From assembly GCA_017883205.1 (NCBI GenBank), contig JADGNZ010000045.1, positions 1 through 47,252 of the forward strand: a stretch of DNA of 47,252 nt, in the 5' to 3' direction. Positions 1 through 10,594 of this stretch are shown here, in pieces. Source of the stretch: Thermoanaerobaculia bacterium. Lineage in GTDB: Bacteria; Acidobacteriota; Thermoanaerobaculia; Gp7-AA8. The position numbers and the translations under genes were made by a program. Every line of letters starts with the position of its first letter. Position 1 is the first letter of the stretch. The notes beneath the pieces were generated by a model. It did not search any database. It was not told the origin of the DNA and worked only from the letters and a program-made list of their open reading frames with translations.

Positions 1-187
1 CCGCGGCAGGAGGAGCAAGCTCAACTCCCGCGCCGGTACAGGTTAAAAGATTGTGCTATCCAGCACGCCCCGTACCGCCGACAGCCGCCAAAGCCGGAGA
101 CATTACGATCTTCAGCTTTGTGATGAAAGGCTAAGTCCGGTTGAGACGACTTGTCAAGTGGCGATGCGTGGACAGACCGAAGTGTAA
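1..187. other. No gene assigned (window edge)
   Basis: The left edge of the window holds no open reading frame with a recognisable product. A plus-strand frame is open from base 3 to a TAA at 132-134 and could be the 3' end of a gene that begins outside the window. Its inferred residues resemble no family I know, so I leave it unassigned. Confidence 0.4.
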
Positions 188-531
188 CGTTTGCAGCAAC
201 ATGTGCGCACGTGTGCTCCCACGGTGCAACGTTGCGTCGCAGTAGGAGCGCACGTGCGCTCCGAGGTTGCCACGTTGCGTCGCAGCAGGAGCGCACGTGT
301 GCGCCGAGGTTGTCACGTTGCGTCGCAGCAGGAGCGCACGTGTGCGCCGAGGTTGTCACGTTGCGTCGCAGTAGGAGCGCACGTGTGCGCCGAAGTTGTC
401 ACGTTGCGTCGCAGTAGGAGCGTACGTGTGCTCCGAGGTTGCCACGGTGCGTCGCAGTAAGAGCGCACGTGTGCTCCGAGCGTGTCACGGTGCGTCGCGG
501 TAGGAGCGCATGTGCGCATCGGCGGTGTAGC
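188..531. repeat. 43-bp tandem repeat array (seven full copies plus one degenerate)
   Basis: Full units begin at 231, 274, 317, 360, 403, 446 and 489, exactly 43 bp apart, with a degenerate copy at 188-230 and a ninth start at 532 that decays after about 8 bp. Each unit opens with GTTGCGTCGCAG (or GGTGCGTCGC) and ends near GTTGTCAC. The centre is palindromic: unit 1 carries the perfect 18-bp palindrome GGAGCGCACGTGCGCTCC at 245-262, and the others carry GCGCAC-GT-GTGCGC. No spacers separate the units, so this is not CRISPR. Frames that stay open through it on both strands are products of the repeat, not genes. Confidence 0.93.
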
Positions 532-655
532 GTTGCGACACGGCGGGTACATGGTGGGTGACACCGGGTACACGGTGCTGCACGGGCCGTCACAACGGTG
601 GCTCCCTCGGTACACCATGCGCGATGGGTAGTCGCGGTGGGTGACGCTCGCTCGC

Positions 656-812
656 GTAGTGCAGGCATTCTTGCCTGCTACCGACGGGCGTCCTCGCCCG
701 GCGGGGGTTCTCGAACTGGAACGACAACACGTAGTTTCCGTTGGCGGCTAGGCGCAAAAAACACCGACGGGCAGGGACGCCCGTCGGTTGCAGGCAAGAA
801 TGCCTGCACTAC
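656..812. repeat. Inverted-repeat (MITE/REP-like) element
   Basis: A perfect 23-bp inverted repeat lies at 656-678 and 790-812, with arms reading GTAGTGCAGGCATTCTTGCC and its complement. Inside, both arms continue with a second complementary block, ACCGACGGGCGTCC and its complement, so the whole 157 bp can fold into a long hairpin. Each outer arm is itself a small palindrome (GCAGGCATTCTTGCCTGC). There is no ORF of its own. Together with 532-655 it fills the gap between the 43-bp array and tRNA-Gln; I see nothing else in that gap. Confidence 0.8.
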
Positions 813-852
813 GTCGCGTCGTGCTCAGCTTGCGGCAGTCGATTCCGTGAAT

Positions 853-927
853 TGGCTGGGGAGGGAGGATTCGAACCTCCGAGTGGCGGCTCCAAAGGCC
901 GCTGCCTTACCGCTTGGCGACTCCCCA
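853..927 (-). tRNA. tRNA-Gln (anticodon UUG)
   Basis: On the minus strand the sequence folds as a standard cloverleaf. The acceptor stem is TGGGGAG paired with CTCCCCA, the D-arm includes GCCAAGCGGTAAGGC, the anticodon stem is GCGGC/GCCGC around loop CTTTGGA (anticodon TTG), and the T-arm is GGAGG-TTCGAAT-CCTCC. The discriminator is G and the 3' CCA is encoded. The TGGGGAGTCGCCAAG start is typical of bacterial glutamine tRNAs. It lies alone between the hairpin element and the acyltransferase gene. Confidence 0.96.
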
Positions 928-996
928 GTACGGTGGCGTGAGACTCCTAAAACGAAATGGTATCGCGGTCATTCCTGATGTTCAGGCGGATCGTTC

Positions 997-1033
997 CCTC
1001 CGCGTCCTCCGCGTCTCCGCGTGAACCGGTTTG
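997..1033. repeat. Half copy of the dispersed GCGGAGACGCGGAG palindromic element
   Basis: The segment CTCCGCGTCTCCGCGTGAA followed by CCGGTTT matches the right arm of the longer palindromes at 6529-6599, 24358-24411 and 37189-37257. The left arm is absent here. It lies between tRNA-Gln and the 3' end of the acyltransferase gene. Confidence 0.7.
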
Positions 1034-1047
1034 CCGTGACAAGACGC

Positions 1048-2013
1048 TCAACCCCTGAATAGCTGCCGTCGACGATTCATCCGGTCCGTTGCCCCCCACG
1101 CGTACTTGTACTCCTCGGCGCCGCGGAGGAAATCGAACGTCGTCGCGCCGTCGCGCACTGCTTCTTCGATTGCGTGGGCGACGATCAATGTTCCGATGCT
1201 CAGTTTTTCGAGATCGGGATCGTAGCCGCTCAGGTAGTAGTAGACCGTGCCGTGCAGGGCGAATCCGTAGAAGACGGCGACGATGCGGCCGGCCACGCGC
1301 GTGGCGTACATCCGCAGCATGCCCTGAGCGAGCATCCGCGGCGCCACCTCGCGATGAAAACGTTGCGCGGTTTCGTCGGCGAGGACGCCTGGAAGATTGC
1401 GGCGTTTCCAGCGCGCGGTGTGGAGATCGAAGAAAGCGGTGAGGAGATCGTCGAGCGTGTCCGGCGTTGGCGTCTCAACGATGACATCGCCGAGGCGTTC
1501 GAGCGCGCGGCGGTAGTAGCGAATCTTTTTTCGGAAGTGCGTGGAGATGAGGTTCTCCAGCTCCGGTCCTGCGCCGCTGATCGAAAGCGTCGGACAGGGC
1601 TCCTGATCTTCGACGTTCTCCGACCAGCCATCCGGAAGGGGAGTCTGAAGCACCGCCGACGACGGCCTCAGTTGTTGCAGATCCCAAAGCTGGCAATCGA
1701 TGCCGGCCAGTTCCGGCATGACCAGCGCGGCGTCGCCGAGGATGTCGAGGTAGTCGCTGATGCCGGTGCCGATGAAAAGGCCGAGCGACTCGTCCTCATC
1801 GCGGATCACGTAAAGCGGCGCCAGCGACCGCAAGCCGGCTTCGTCGCGTGCAGCGATGACGGTGAGATCGTCGGATCCGAACGCTCTCCACCACGGGAGA
1901 AGCCACATCGGCGTCTGGAATGGCGTTGCGTCCGGCGTGCGGTGGCAGAGATCGAGCCACTCCGCTTCGAGAGCGGTGAGTGCGTCGGTCTCGGTGATGA
2001 CTTCGGTCGGCAT
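1048..2013 (-). CDS. GNAT-superfamily acyltransferase (CelD/BcsL, FemAB-like)
   Basis: A 321-residue protein with the layout of the CelD/BcsL group of the GNAT superfamily. The N-terminal part carries the aromatic-rich FQTPMWLLPWWRAFG stretch around residue 33, and a basic helix follows at RKKIRYYRRALERLGD. The C-terminal half (about 170-315) is the Acetyltransf_6-type domain, ending in FDFLRGAEEYKYAWG, which is characteristic of the family. Relatives are found in exopolysaccharide and cell-envelope loci, where they are thought to acylate sugars or peptides; the substrate cannot be read from sequence. The gene is divergent from the MBL hydrolase, 61 bp away. No signal peptide is visible, so it should be cytoplasmic. 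Confidence 0.8.
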   Translation of the reverse strand: MPTEVITETDALTALEAEWLDLCHRTPDATPFQTPMWLLPWWRAFGSDDLTVIAARDEAGLRSLAPLYVIRDEDESLGLFIGTGISDYLDILGDAALVMPELAGIDCQLWDLQQLRPSSAVLQTPLPDGWSENVEDQEPCPTLSISGAGPELENLISTHFRKKIRYYRRALERLGDVIVETPTPDTLDDLLTAFFDLHTARWKRRNLPGVLADETAQRFHREVAPRMLAQGMLRMYATRVAGRIVAVFYGFALHGTVYYYLSGYDPDLEKLSIGTLIVAHAIEEAVRDGATTFDFLRGAEEYKYAWGATDRMNRRRQLFRG

Positions 2014-2074
2014 GAGCGGCGGATTGTAACTGTCAGGATGGCAGCGGTGTTTGTGTCATCCTGATGTTTGAGGC

Positions 2075-2932
2075 ATGAGCGACAAAGACTTCGTCACGAT
2101 CGACACGACGTACCTGCACATCGAGGGACGTTCCCGCGCGGGGCACGAGACCTGGTTTCGCGTTCGCGAGCTGAACGCGGCGTTCGACATCGGCCGCTGT
2201 CCCGATACGCTCATCGCCACGCCGCACATCTTCGTCACGCACGCGCATCTCGACCACGCCGTCGGCATCCCGTTCTATGCGGGGCAGCGGCAGTTGCACG
2301 GCATGACCGGCGGACACGTCTACGTTCCCGCCGATGCCGCGGACGGCATGCGCGAGATTCTGTCGATTTACGAGCGCATCACCGGCGCGTCGTTTGCGGA
2401 GATCGAGGTGATCGGTCTCGCGCCCGGCGACGTGGTACGGATCGGAAAGACGCACGAGGTGCGAACGCATCGCGCCACCCATCGCGTGGCCGCGAACGCG
2501 TACGAAGTCATCGAGGTCCGGCATCGGCTGAAGGATGAATTCGCGTCGCGCGGGGAGCGGGACATCATCGATCTGCGTCAGCACGGCACGGAAGTCACGG
2601 AGGAGTGGCGCCGGCCGATATTCTTCTACACGGGCGACACGGACCGGGGCATCCTCGAAGAGAACGATGCGCTGTTCAAAGCCGAAGTGCTGATGATCGA
2701 GTGCTCGTTCATCGTGGCGGGACATGAAGAGCGTGCCGCGAAGTACCGGCACATTCACTTCGATGACATCGCCGCCTTTGCCGGACGTTTCGAAAACGAA
2801 ACGATCGTGCTGACGCACTTCAGCAGGCGCTATTCACGGAGTCAGATCCATGATGAGATCCGGCGCCGATGCCCGGCGGTTCTTCGAGAGCGCATCCGGC
2901 TGGCGTTGCCGGATCCGTATCAGCGGTTGTAA
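2075..2932 (+). CDS. MBL-fold hydrolase, ribonuclease Z-like
   Basis: A 285-residue metallo-beta-lactamase-fold enzyme. The metal-binding motif HAHLDH is at residues 56-61, a second metal-ligand region is FFYTGDTDRG near 187, and LTHFSRRYS near 250 matches the HFSxRY signature that separates tRNase Z-type proteins from generic MBL hydrolases. Members of this group cleave the 3' trailer of tRNA precursors or act as related phosphodiesterases. The canonical exosite arm is not obvious, so true tRNase activity is inferred rather than shown. The ATG at 2075 is the first in frame. Divergent from the acyltransferase gene. Confidence 0.8.
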   Translation: MSDKDFVTIDTTYLHIEGRSRAGHETWFRVRELNAAFDIGRCPDTLIATPHIFVTHAHLDHAVGIPFYAGQRQLHGMTGGHVYVPADAADGMREILSIYERITGASFAEIEVIGLAPGDVVRIGKTHEVRTHRATHRVAANAYEVIEVRHRLKDEFASRGERDIIDLRQHGTEVTEEWRRPIFFYTGDTDRGILEENDALFKAEVLMIECSFIVAGHEERAAKYRHIHFDDIAAFAGRFENETIVLTHFSRRYSRSQIHDEIRRRCPAVLRERIRLALPDPYQRL

Positions 2933-3028
2933 TTCTGCGGTGTTGATGTCCGGATGCGTGCGCACGACACGTCCCGGAAGCACGTGCCTTGCAGAATTGC
3001 CCGGCGGCAAGAAAGGTTCCTCGTACTG

Positions 3029-4552
3029 ATGACGGTTCGACGCACGCGTTTCATCGCGACAGCGCTTCTGCTTTTGTGCTTCCAGGTTCTCACCGCAACC
3101 GGGGCTGACACCGCAAGACGGCGTCGCGGGAAATCGCGGCGGCGGAAGGCTGCACCCGCGGCCCCTGCGGATACGGCCACAGGCTCGACGCTGTCCGAAC
3201 GGCTCACGTCCCTGATGACCGGTTCGGTGGCGCGCAACTCGGACACCAGCCTGCAGGTCGTCGACGTCGAGAGCGGCAACCTCGTCGCCGAGCGCGGTCC
3301 TCGAACGCCGTTGGCGCCGGCCTCGAACATGAAGCTTTTCACGACCGCTGCGGCGATCGATCTGCTCCATCCCGACTTCGCAGTTACGACGACCGTGTAC
3401 ATGCGCGGTATCGTCGATGCCGGCGGCACGCTGACCGGCGACGTCAAGGTGGTCGGCCGAGGCGATCCGACGATCGGCGGGCGCTTCCACGACGGGCATG
3501 CCACGGCAGTCATCGATGAATGGGTTACCGATCTGAAGCGCGCCGGCGTGAAGACGGTCCACGGCAATCTCATTTTCGAGTACGGCTACATGGACACGGA
3601 GTACATCCATCCGAGCTGGCCCGTCAATCAACTGGTCAACTGGTACGAGGCGCCTGTTTCCGCATTCTCGATGCAGGAAAACTGTGTGCAGGTGCGCGTG
3701 ACGCCAACGAAGCCGGGGAAGGCGTGTCTCGTTCAGTTCGAGCCGCCGACGGCGTTTCTCGATCTGGAGACCTCGTGCATTACCGGGCGCGGACTCCCGT
3801 TCATCACGCGCTACCGCAACACGAATAAGATCGTCGTACACGGCGGAACGCCTGCGCGGGCGGGCGTCACCGAGGTCTTCGTCACGGTCGAGAATCCGGT
3901 GCAGTACTTCGCGACCGTCACCGCCGAGACGTTCGTGCGCGACGGCGTCACGGTGCAGGGGCAGGTTGTCGTCACGCCACACGACGACCGGCCGGACTGG
4001 AAAGCGGTGTCGCAACACGCTACGCCGCTCAACGTCGTCGTCTTCGTGATCAATAAGAAGAGTCAGAATCATTACGCCGAGGAGCTGGTGAAGATCATCG
4101 GCGCCGAGACGAAAAAACAGGGGACGTGGGGTGCCGGCACCGGCAGCGTGACCGAGTGGCTCACCGGCAAGCTGACCGTCCCGCCGGAAGAGTTTCACCA
4201 GGCCGACGGCTCCGGGATGTCACGCGACAATCGCGCCTCCGCCAACGCCTTCATTCACCTGCTGCGCTACATGTGGAAGAGCCCGTACCGGGAGGACTTC
4301 GTCAGCTCGCTGCCGTACTCCGGCGATCCTGACGCGAAATTCGGACGCCGCCTGCGCGGCGCGCCATACGCGCGTCAGGTGTACGCGAAGACCGGCTACA
4401 TCGTCGGCGTGGTCGGCCTTTCGGGCTACGTGCGCGGCGCGAGCGGCAAGGTCTACGCGTTCTCGTTCGTCTTCAACAATTACCACGTCGGCGTCTACGC
4501 GGTGTACCAGCTTCAGGACTCGATGCTGAAAGAGATCATTACGCGGGGGTAG
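3029..4552 (+). CDS. dacB: D-alanyl-D-alanine carboxypeptidase/endopeptidase (PBP4, peptidase S13)
   Basis: A 507-residue PBP4-type penicillin-binding protein that trims or cleaves peptide cross-bridges in the periplasm. The start at 3029 puts a basic N-terminus and a hydrophobic signal segment (ATALLLLCFQVL) at the front; an upstream in-frame ATG at 2954 would bury it. The active-site motifs are all present: SNMK with nucleophile Ser99 and Lys102, SGMSRDN at about 395-401, and KTG at 454-456. Length is slightly above E. coli PBP4 (477 with signal). A basic, Arg-rich linker follows the signal peptide. It follows the MBL gene on the same strand with a 96-bp gap. Confidence 0.92.
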   Translation: MTVRRTRFIATALLLLCFQVLTATGADTARRRRGKSRRRKAAPAAPADTATGSTLSERLTSLMTGSVARNSDTSLQVVDVESGNLVAERGPRTPLAPASNMKLFTTAAAIDLLHPDFAVTTTVYMRGIVDAGGTLTGDVKVVGRGDPTIGGRFHDGHATAVIDEWVTDLKRAGVKTVHGNLIFEYGYMDTEYIHPSWPVNQLVNWYEAPVSAFSMQENCVQVRVTPTKPGKACLVQFEPPTAFLDLETSCITGRGLPFITRYRNTNKIVVHGGTPARAGVTEVFVTVENPVQYFATVTAETFVRDGVTVQGQVVVTPHDDRPDWKAVSQHATPLNVVVFVINKKSQNHYAEELVKIIGAETKKQGTWGAGTGSVTEWLTGKLTVPPEEFHQADGSGMSRDNRASANAFIHLLRYMWKSPYREDFVSSLPYSGDPDAKFGRRLRGAPYARQVYAKTGYIVGVVGLSGYVRGASGKVYAFSFVFNNYHVGVYAVYQLQDSMLKEIITRG

Positions 4553-4554
4553 TT

Positions 4555-5089
4555 TTGCGCCGGCCTGGCGGCCGGCGCGTTGTCGGTTGTCGGTTGTCGG
4601 TTGGTCCACGGCTAGTCCGATGGTTAGTCCGATGGTTAGTCCGCATTTCTCACCCTTCTTAGCGACTCCTTTGCATCGAGCGCCTTCTCCCCTCGTGCTT
4701 TTCGAGGGGAGAAGGTGCCGAAGGCGGATGAGGGGTGTCGTGCAAGCGGCAGGCATGAAGTTCCCGCCCGCAACCTTGCCGCGACAGTCCAACGCCCCCT
4801 CCATCCGGCCTTCGGCCACCTTCTCCCCCACTGAGAAGCGTGGGGGAGAAGGCGCTCGATTGAAAGACGCTGCTTGCAATCTCCTGCAAGTGTGAGGAAT
4901 GCAGCTTGGATACGCTTCGCGCGTTGTCAGAAAGAACGCGAGATCGGCTACGATGGCGCGCCGATTGACCCAACCGACATGAATGAACTTCAAGCCGACA
5001 ACGCGCGAAGCGCAATCAACCGACAACCGAGAACGCGCGCAGCGCAATAACCGACAACCGACAACGCGCCGGCCGCCAGGCCGGCGCAA
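4555..5089. repeat. 535-bp nested inverted-repeat element
   Basis: Perfect 39-bp inverted repeats lie at 4555-4593 and 5051-5089. The outer part of each is a GC-rich palindrome (GCCGGCCTGGCGGCCGGC) and the inner part is copies of the heptamer GTTGTCG. Nested inside (about 4673-4862) is a second element built from GCGCCTTCTCCCC and its complement, with matching GAAGGTGCCGAAGGCGGATG and complementary arms. Near 4610-4643 GATGGTTAGTCC is repeated, and at 4985-5060 CCGACAAC units alternate with GCGCGAAGCGCAAT-like spacers. No credible gene lies within. It fills the whole gap between dacB and the TPR gene. Confidence 0.85.
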
Positions 5090-5093
5090 TTCA

Positions 5094-5684
5094 ATGCAAA
5101 AACAAACCCTCATCTTCACCATCTGCGGCTTTCTTCTCGGCCTGACCATCGGTGGTCTGGTCATCGGACCGAAGATTGCGCAGTCGAAGCTCGCTGGCGG
5201 GGCGCCGGTTCCCGAGACAGAAAGCGCCGCTCCGCCCGTGGCGTCTCCGATGGGCGCGGCGGGCGGCAATCCGATGGCCGCTGTTCAGCAACAACTGGCC
5301 ACTCTCAAAGCCGCGATCGAAAAAGATCCGAAGAACTTCGATGCGCTCGCGCAGCTCGGCGACATGTACATGGACGCCGCGAAGTTCCCGCAGGCGATCG
5401 ATTATCTCGAGCGCGCCTTGGCCGTGCATGATGACGCGAACGTCCGCACCGACCTCGGCATCTGCTACAAACAGACGGGCCAGCCGGGAAGTGCTCTGGC
5501 CGAATTCGAGCGCGCCGCTTCGATGGCACCCGATCAGTGGCAGCCTCTTTTCAATCAGGCACTCGTGCTGAACGATCTGCATCGCACCGACGAGGCGCGC
5601 GTCGTCGCGGCAAAGCTGCAGCAGATGAAGCCGAACGATCCTGATGTGCAGAAACTGCTGACTTCGCTCACCGCAAAGCAGTAG
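5094..5684 (+). CDS. Membrane-anchored TPR protein
   Basis: A 196-residue protein. An N-terminal membrane segment (FTICGFLLGLTIGGLVIG, residues 8-25) is followed by a Pro/Ala-rich linker to about residue 60. Three tetratricopeptide-like helical repeats follow at about 65-190 (NFDALAQLGDMYMDAAKF, then NVRTDLGICYKQTGQPGSA, then WQPLFNQALVLNDLHRTDEA). TPRs mediate protein-protein contacts, and the likely location is the periplasmic face of the inner membrane. I start it at ATG 5094, just outside the right arm of the inverted-repeat element, because the longer frame from 4983 would translate repeat DNA. No partner is evident. Confidence 0.82.
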   Translation: MQKQTLIFTICGFLLGLTIGGLVIGPKIAQSKLAGGAPVPETESAAPPVASPMGAAGGNPMAAVQQQLATLKAAIEKDPKNFDALAQLGDMYMDAAKFPQAIDYLERALAVHDDANVRTDLGICYKQTGQPGSALAEFERAASMAPDQWQPLFNQALVLNDLHRTDEARVVAAKLQQMKPNDPDVQKLLTSLTAKQ

Positions 5685-5716
5685 ACGTCGATCGCGAGCG
5701 CGCCGTATCTGCCGGC

Positions 5717-8243
<2,527 letters not shown>

Positions 8244-8244
<1 letters not shown>

Positions 8245-9537
8245 TGCTCTCCCGACTCCGGGTCCCCATTTTCTGCTCGTCCCTCCTGCTCGTGGCGGCG
8301 ATCGTTTCCGCGGAAACGATCCGTTTCGATCCGCCCAATCCGACCGGTACCCGTTCTGTTGACGCCATCATCACTGGCGTCTGGCGCGATGCGTGTACGC
8401 CCTCGGTCAAAAACGTAGCCATCTCTGGTCAGACGGTCACGCTGCACCTCGACGCCACGGTTCCGCCGGGAGTTGCCTGCGCGCAGTCCACGAGCCCGTA
8501 CACCCGGACGTTCCACATGGGCATTCTGCCTCCGGCCGGCTATACGGTTATTCTCGTCGCCGATGCGGGATCAACGTCGACCGAGCTGGCGCGCGTGCCG
8601 CTCATCGTGCGCGACGCGGAAACACTGAGCATCTCTCCGTATGCCGTTCCGACAAGCGGGGGTCCGATCGGACTGGCGAACCCGTTCTTCCTCACCGCCG
8701 CGACGTTGACGATCGGCGGAGTCACGGTTCCGGCCAACTCAGACGTGGACGGAAGCCTGTTTGCGAACGCGCCGCCACACGCGCCCGGAGTGGTCGATGT
8801 TTCCGTCAACGCGACTACTGGAACGGTGACGTCGCAAGCGGCGCTGATCTACTACGATCCGGCTGCGGCGGACCCGGCCGTCTTCGAGCCGATTCTCTTT
8901 CCGCTCTCGTTTCAGGGGCCGGGAGCGTTCGGATCGCAATGGACGACGGAGAGCTTTCTCTACTCCAACAGCTCGGCGGCGTACTTTCGTGATCCGCTTC
9001 CCTGCGCAGGATGTTCGGCGAGCATCGATATCGGCATGAAACAGCTCACCAACGATGCCAATCCCTGGGGACACCTTCTCTACGCCATGCGCGGCACGAC
9101 CAGCTCCGTCGACTTTGCCTCGCGCGTTCGCGATAACTCACGGCAGGCGCTGACCGCGGGCACCGACGTGCCGGTCGCGCGCGAGCGTGATTTCCGCGGG
9201 CAGCTTCGCCTTCTCAACGTCCCCGTCGACAGCCGGTATCGCGTCATGCTCCGGCTATGGTCACTCGGCGACTATCCGCAGTTCATCGTGAATGTCGACT
9301 CGCTCGCTCTGGATGTCGCTCCACTCTCGGTGACGAGGATTCCAGCTACAGCGATGTGGTTTGGTTCCATCGATGTTACCTCTCTGGTATCGAAGGGGCA
9401 CCAATCCCACGAGCGTGTTGGTCTACCCGTCCGGGTACGGCACGTGCTGTGGGTCGCTAGTGTTTCCTCCGATCTGGGGAATGCTGAGCATCACCAACAA
9501 CGACACGCAACAGGTAACGATCGTTTCGCCGCAATAG
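8244..9537 (+). pseudogene. Secreted GAFG-QW family protein, frameshifted near its 3' end
   Basis: The reading frame starts at ATG 8244 with a signal peptide (IFCSSLLLVAAIVSA), then an Ig-like N-terminal domain (about 20-210) and a domain homologous to the 5717-6514 product (GAFGSQW, VRDNSRQ, LLNVP, RVMLRLW). After about 9340 the frame loses its resemblance to the family. The expected C-terminus, ITNNDTQQVTIVSPQ and a TAG at 9535-9537, is present in another frame, preceded by plausible coding residues (TNPTSVLVYPSGYG). At least one indel therefore lies between about 9330 and 9420. It may be a true pseudogene or an assembly error. Staying in the first frame would fuse the protein with the next gene. 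Confidence 0.75.
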
Positions 9538-9545
9538 GATGCGAG

Positions 9546-9962
9546 ATGGATTTCAACGTCGACGAGGCAACGCCGATCGCTGATTTTTTTCTGACCCTTC
9601 GCGAAGAGGAAGAGGGCGGTCTCCACATCGAGATGATGAGCCGCTCGAAGGGTCATCTGGCCGGCTTCCCCGCCTGGGACCACGCCGACCGCGATCTCCG
9701 GCACTTCACTCCCGACGACATCCCCTTGGGCGAGGAAGAGCCATTCGAAGACGCCGGCGAGGCCTGGCGCATCGTCATCATCGCCCGCGGCAAGGACGTC
9801 TTCGTCCTAGAAGGCGATGCTCCGCGCGGTCCGCTCCCGCGCCGCTACCGCATCCCGCGCGATCAATACCTCACCGCCTGGAACGAGCTCATGGTCCGCT
9901 ATCACCCGCCGCTGGCGCTGGAAGATGTGTTGGGTGGGGGAGAGAGCGAGAGCGTTTCGTGA
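9546..9962 (+). CDS. Hypothetical acidic protein, 138 aa
   Basis: I do not recognise this family. The ATG at 9546 lies 8 bp after the stop of the frameshifted secreted protein and is in the frame that would otherwise be fused to it. The product is cytoplasmic in character: no signal peptide, strongly acidic (LREEEEGG, LGEEEPFEDAGE), with a beta-strand-rich core WRIVIIARGKDVFVLEGD and a helical C-terminus. It precedes the toxin-antitoxin cassette by 51 bp, but nothing in sequence shows that it belongs to it. Confidence 0.65.
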   Translation: MDFNVDEATPIADFFLTLREEEEGGLHIEMMSRSKGHLAGFPAWDHADRDLRHFTPDDIPLGEEEPFEDAGEAWRIVIIARGKDVFVLEGDAPRGPLPRRYRIPRDQYLTAWNELMVRYHPPLALEDVLGGGESESVS

Positions 9963-10013
9963 CCGCTGCTGGAATGCAATCCGCTGGCGTAAACTCTCAG
10001 CGAGGAGGTGCGG

Positions 10014-10268
10014 ATGACCAGCGTTGAAGTTACGTTTCCTGACAGTTTGTTCGCCGCACTTCGGAAGGCGCCGCACGAAATCGGTCCGGAGATGCGGGTT
10101 GCCGCATCGATCCACTGGTATCAGCAGGGCGCGATCTCGATAGAGCGCGCCGCAGAGTATGCGGGGTTGAGCATCCCCGAATTCCTGACGGAGCTATCCC
10201 GCCGCCACGTTGACGTGTTCGTAGTCGAGGAAGAGGATCTCGCGCAGGAACTGAGGGCCCTCTCATGA
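10014..10268 (+). CDS. UPF0175-family protein (putative antitoxin)
   Basis: An 84-residue protein. The C-terminal part, ISIERAAEYAGLSIPEFL, matches the helix-turn-helix-like signature of UPF0175 proteins, small DNA-binding antitoxin-like proteins usually paired with a PIN-domain toxin. The start is ATG 10014, chosen because GAGGAGG at 10002-10008 sits 5 bp before it; a GTG at 10008 would overlap that ribosome site. Its stop overlaps the ATG of the nucleotidyltransferase gene by 4 bp (ATGA), so the genes are translationally coupled. No PIN toxin is present here; the neighbours are MntA and HepT instead. Confidence 0.8.
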   Translation: MTSVEVTFPDSLFAALRKAPHEIGPEMRVAASIHWYQQGAISIERAAEYAGLSIPEFLTELSRRHVDVFVVEEEDLAQELRALS

Positions 10269-10594
10269 GCGTCGAGGCGCCGATCGCTGTTGATCTCGAC
10301 CGCAAGGCCATTGAGGCATTCTGCGCCAAATGGCGGATCACGGAGCTCAGTCTCTTCGGATCAGTGCTGCGGCCTGACGACTTCCGGGATGACAGTGATG
10401 TCGACGTCCTTGTTACATTCGACGACGCCGCGCGATGGACTCTGTTCGAGCTCGTCGAAATGCAGGATGAGCTCAAGGCCGTCGTCGGGCGAGACGTGGA
10501 TCTGGTCGAAAAGATCGCCGTCGAGCGCAGCCCCAACTACATCCGGAGGCGCCACATTCTCGAGAATCAAAGGACGTTCTATGTCGCGCGATGA
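10265..10594 (+). CDS. mntA: MntA-type minimal nucleotidyltransferase (antitoxin)
   Basis: A 109-residue minimal nucleotidyltransferase. The family signature is complete: LFGSVLRPDDFRDDSDVDVL gives the GS motif and the DxD metal-binding pair, with a third acidic position in RDVDLVEK. In characterised MNT-HEPN systems MntA transfers AMP from ATP to a tyrosine of the HEPN toxin and so silences it. It overlaps the upstream UPF0175 gene by 4 bp and the downstream HEPN gene by 14 bp, which indicates a tight operon. Function is inferred from the signature and the HepT neighbour. Confidence 0.88.
   Translation: MSVEAPIAVDLDRKAIEAFCAKWRITELSLFGSVLRPDDFRDDSDVDVLVTFDDAARWTLFELVEMQDELKAVVGRDVDLVEKIAVERSPNYIRRRHILENQRTFYVAR

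Noticed and set aside
3-134. Plus-strand frame ending TAA at 132-134 as the 3' end of a gene
   Set aside because: Too short, rich in Pro/Ala/Arg and not matched to any family; cannot be told from chance without upstream sequence.
188-531. Possible CRISPR array
   Set aside because: Units are contiguous over all 43 bp with no variable spacers and no cas genes nearby.
21-668. Several overlapping ORFs on both strands through the 43-bp array
   Set aside because: They are repeats of the same low-complexity residues in every frame, arise from the array itself, and have no ribosome site or family resemblance.
598-978. 126-residue plus-strand ORF over the hairpin and tRNA
   Set aside because: It runs through an inverted repeat and antisense to tRNA-Gln.
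2834-4198. 454-residue minus-strand ORF opposite dacB
   Set aside because: Shadow of dacB in high-GC DNA; Arg/Asp/His-rich with no motifs.
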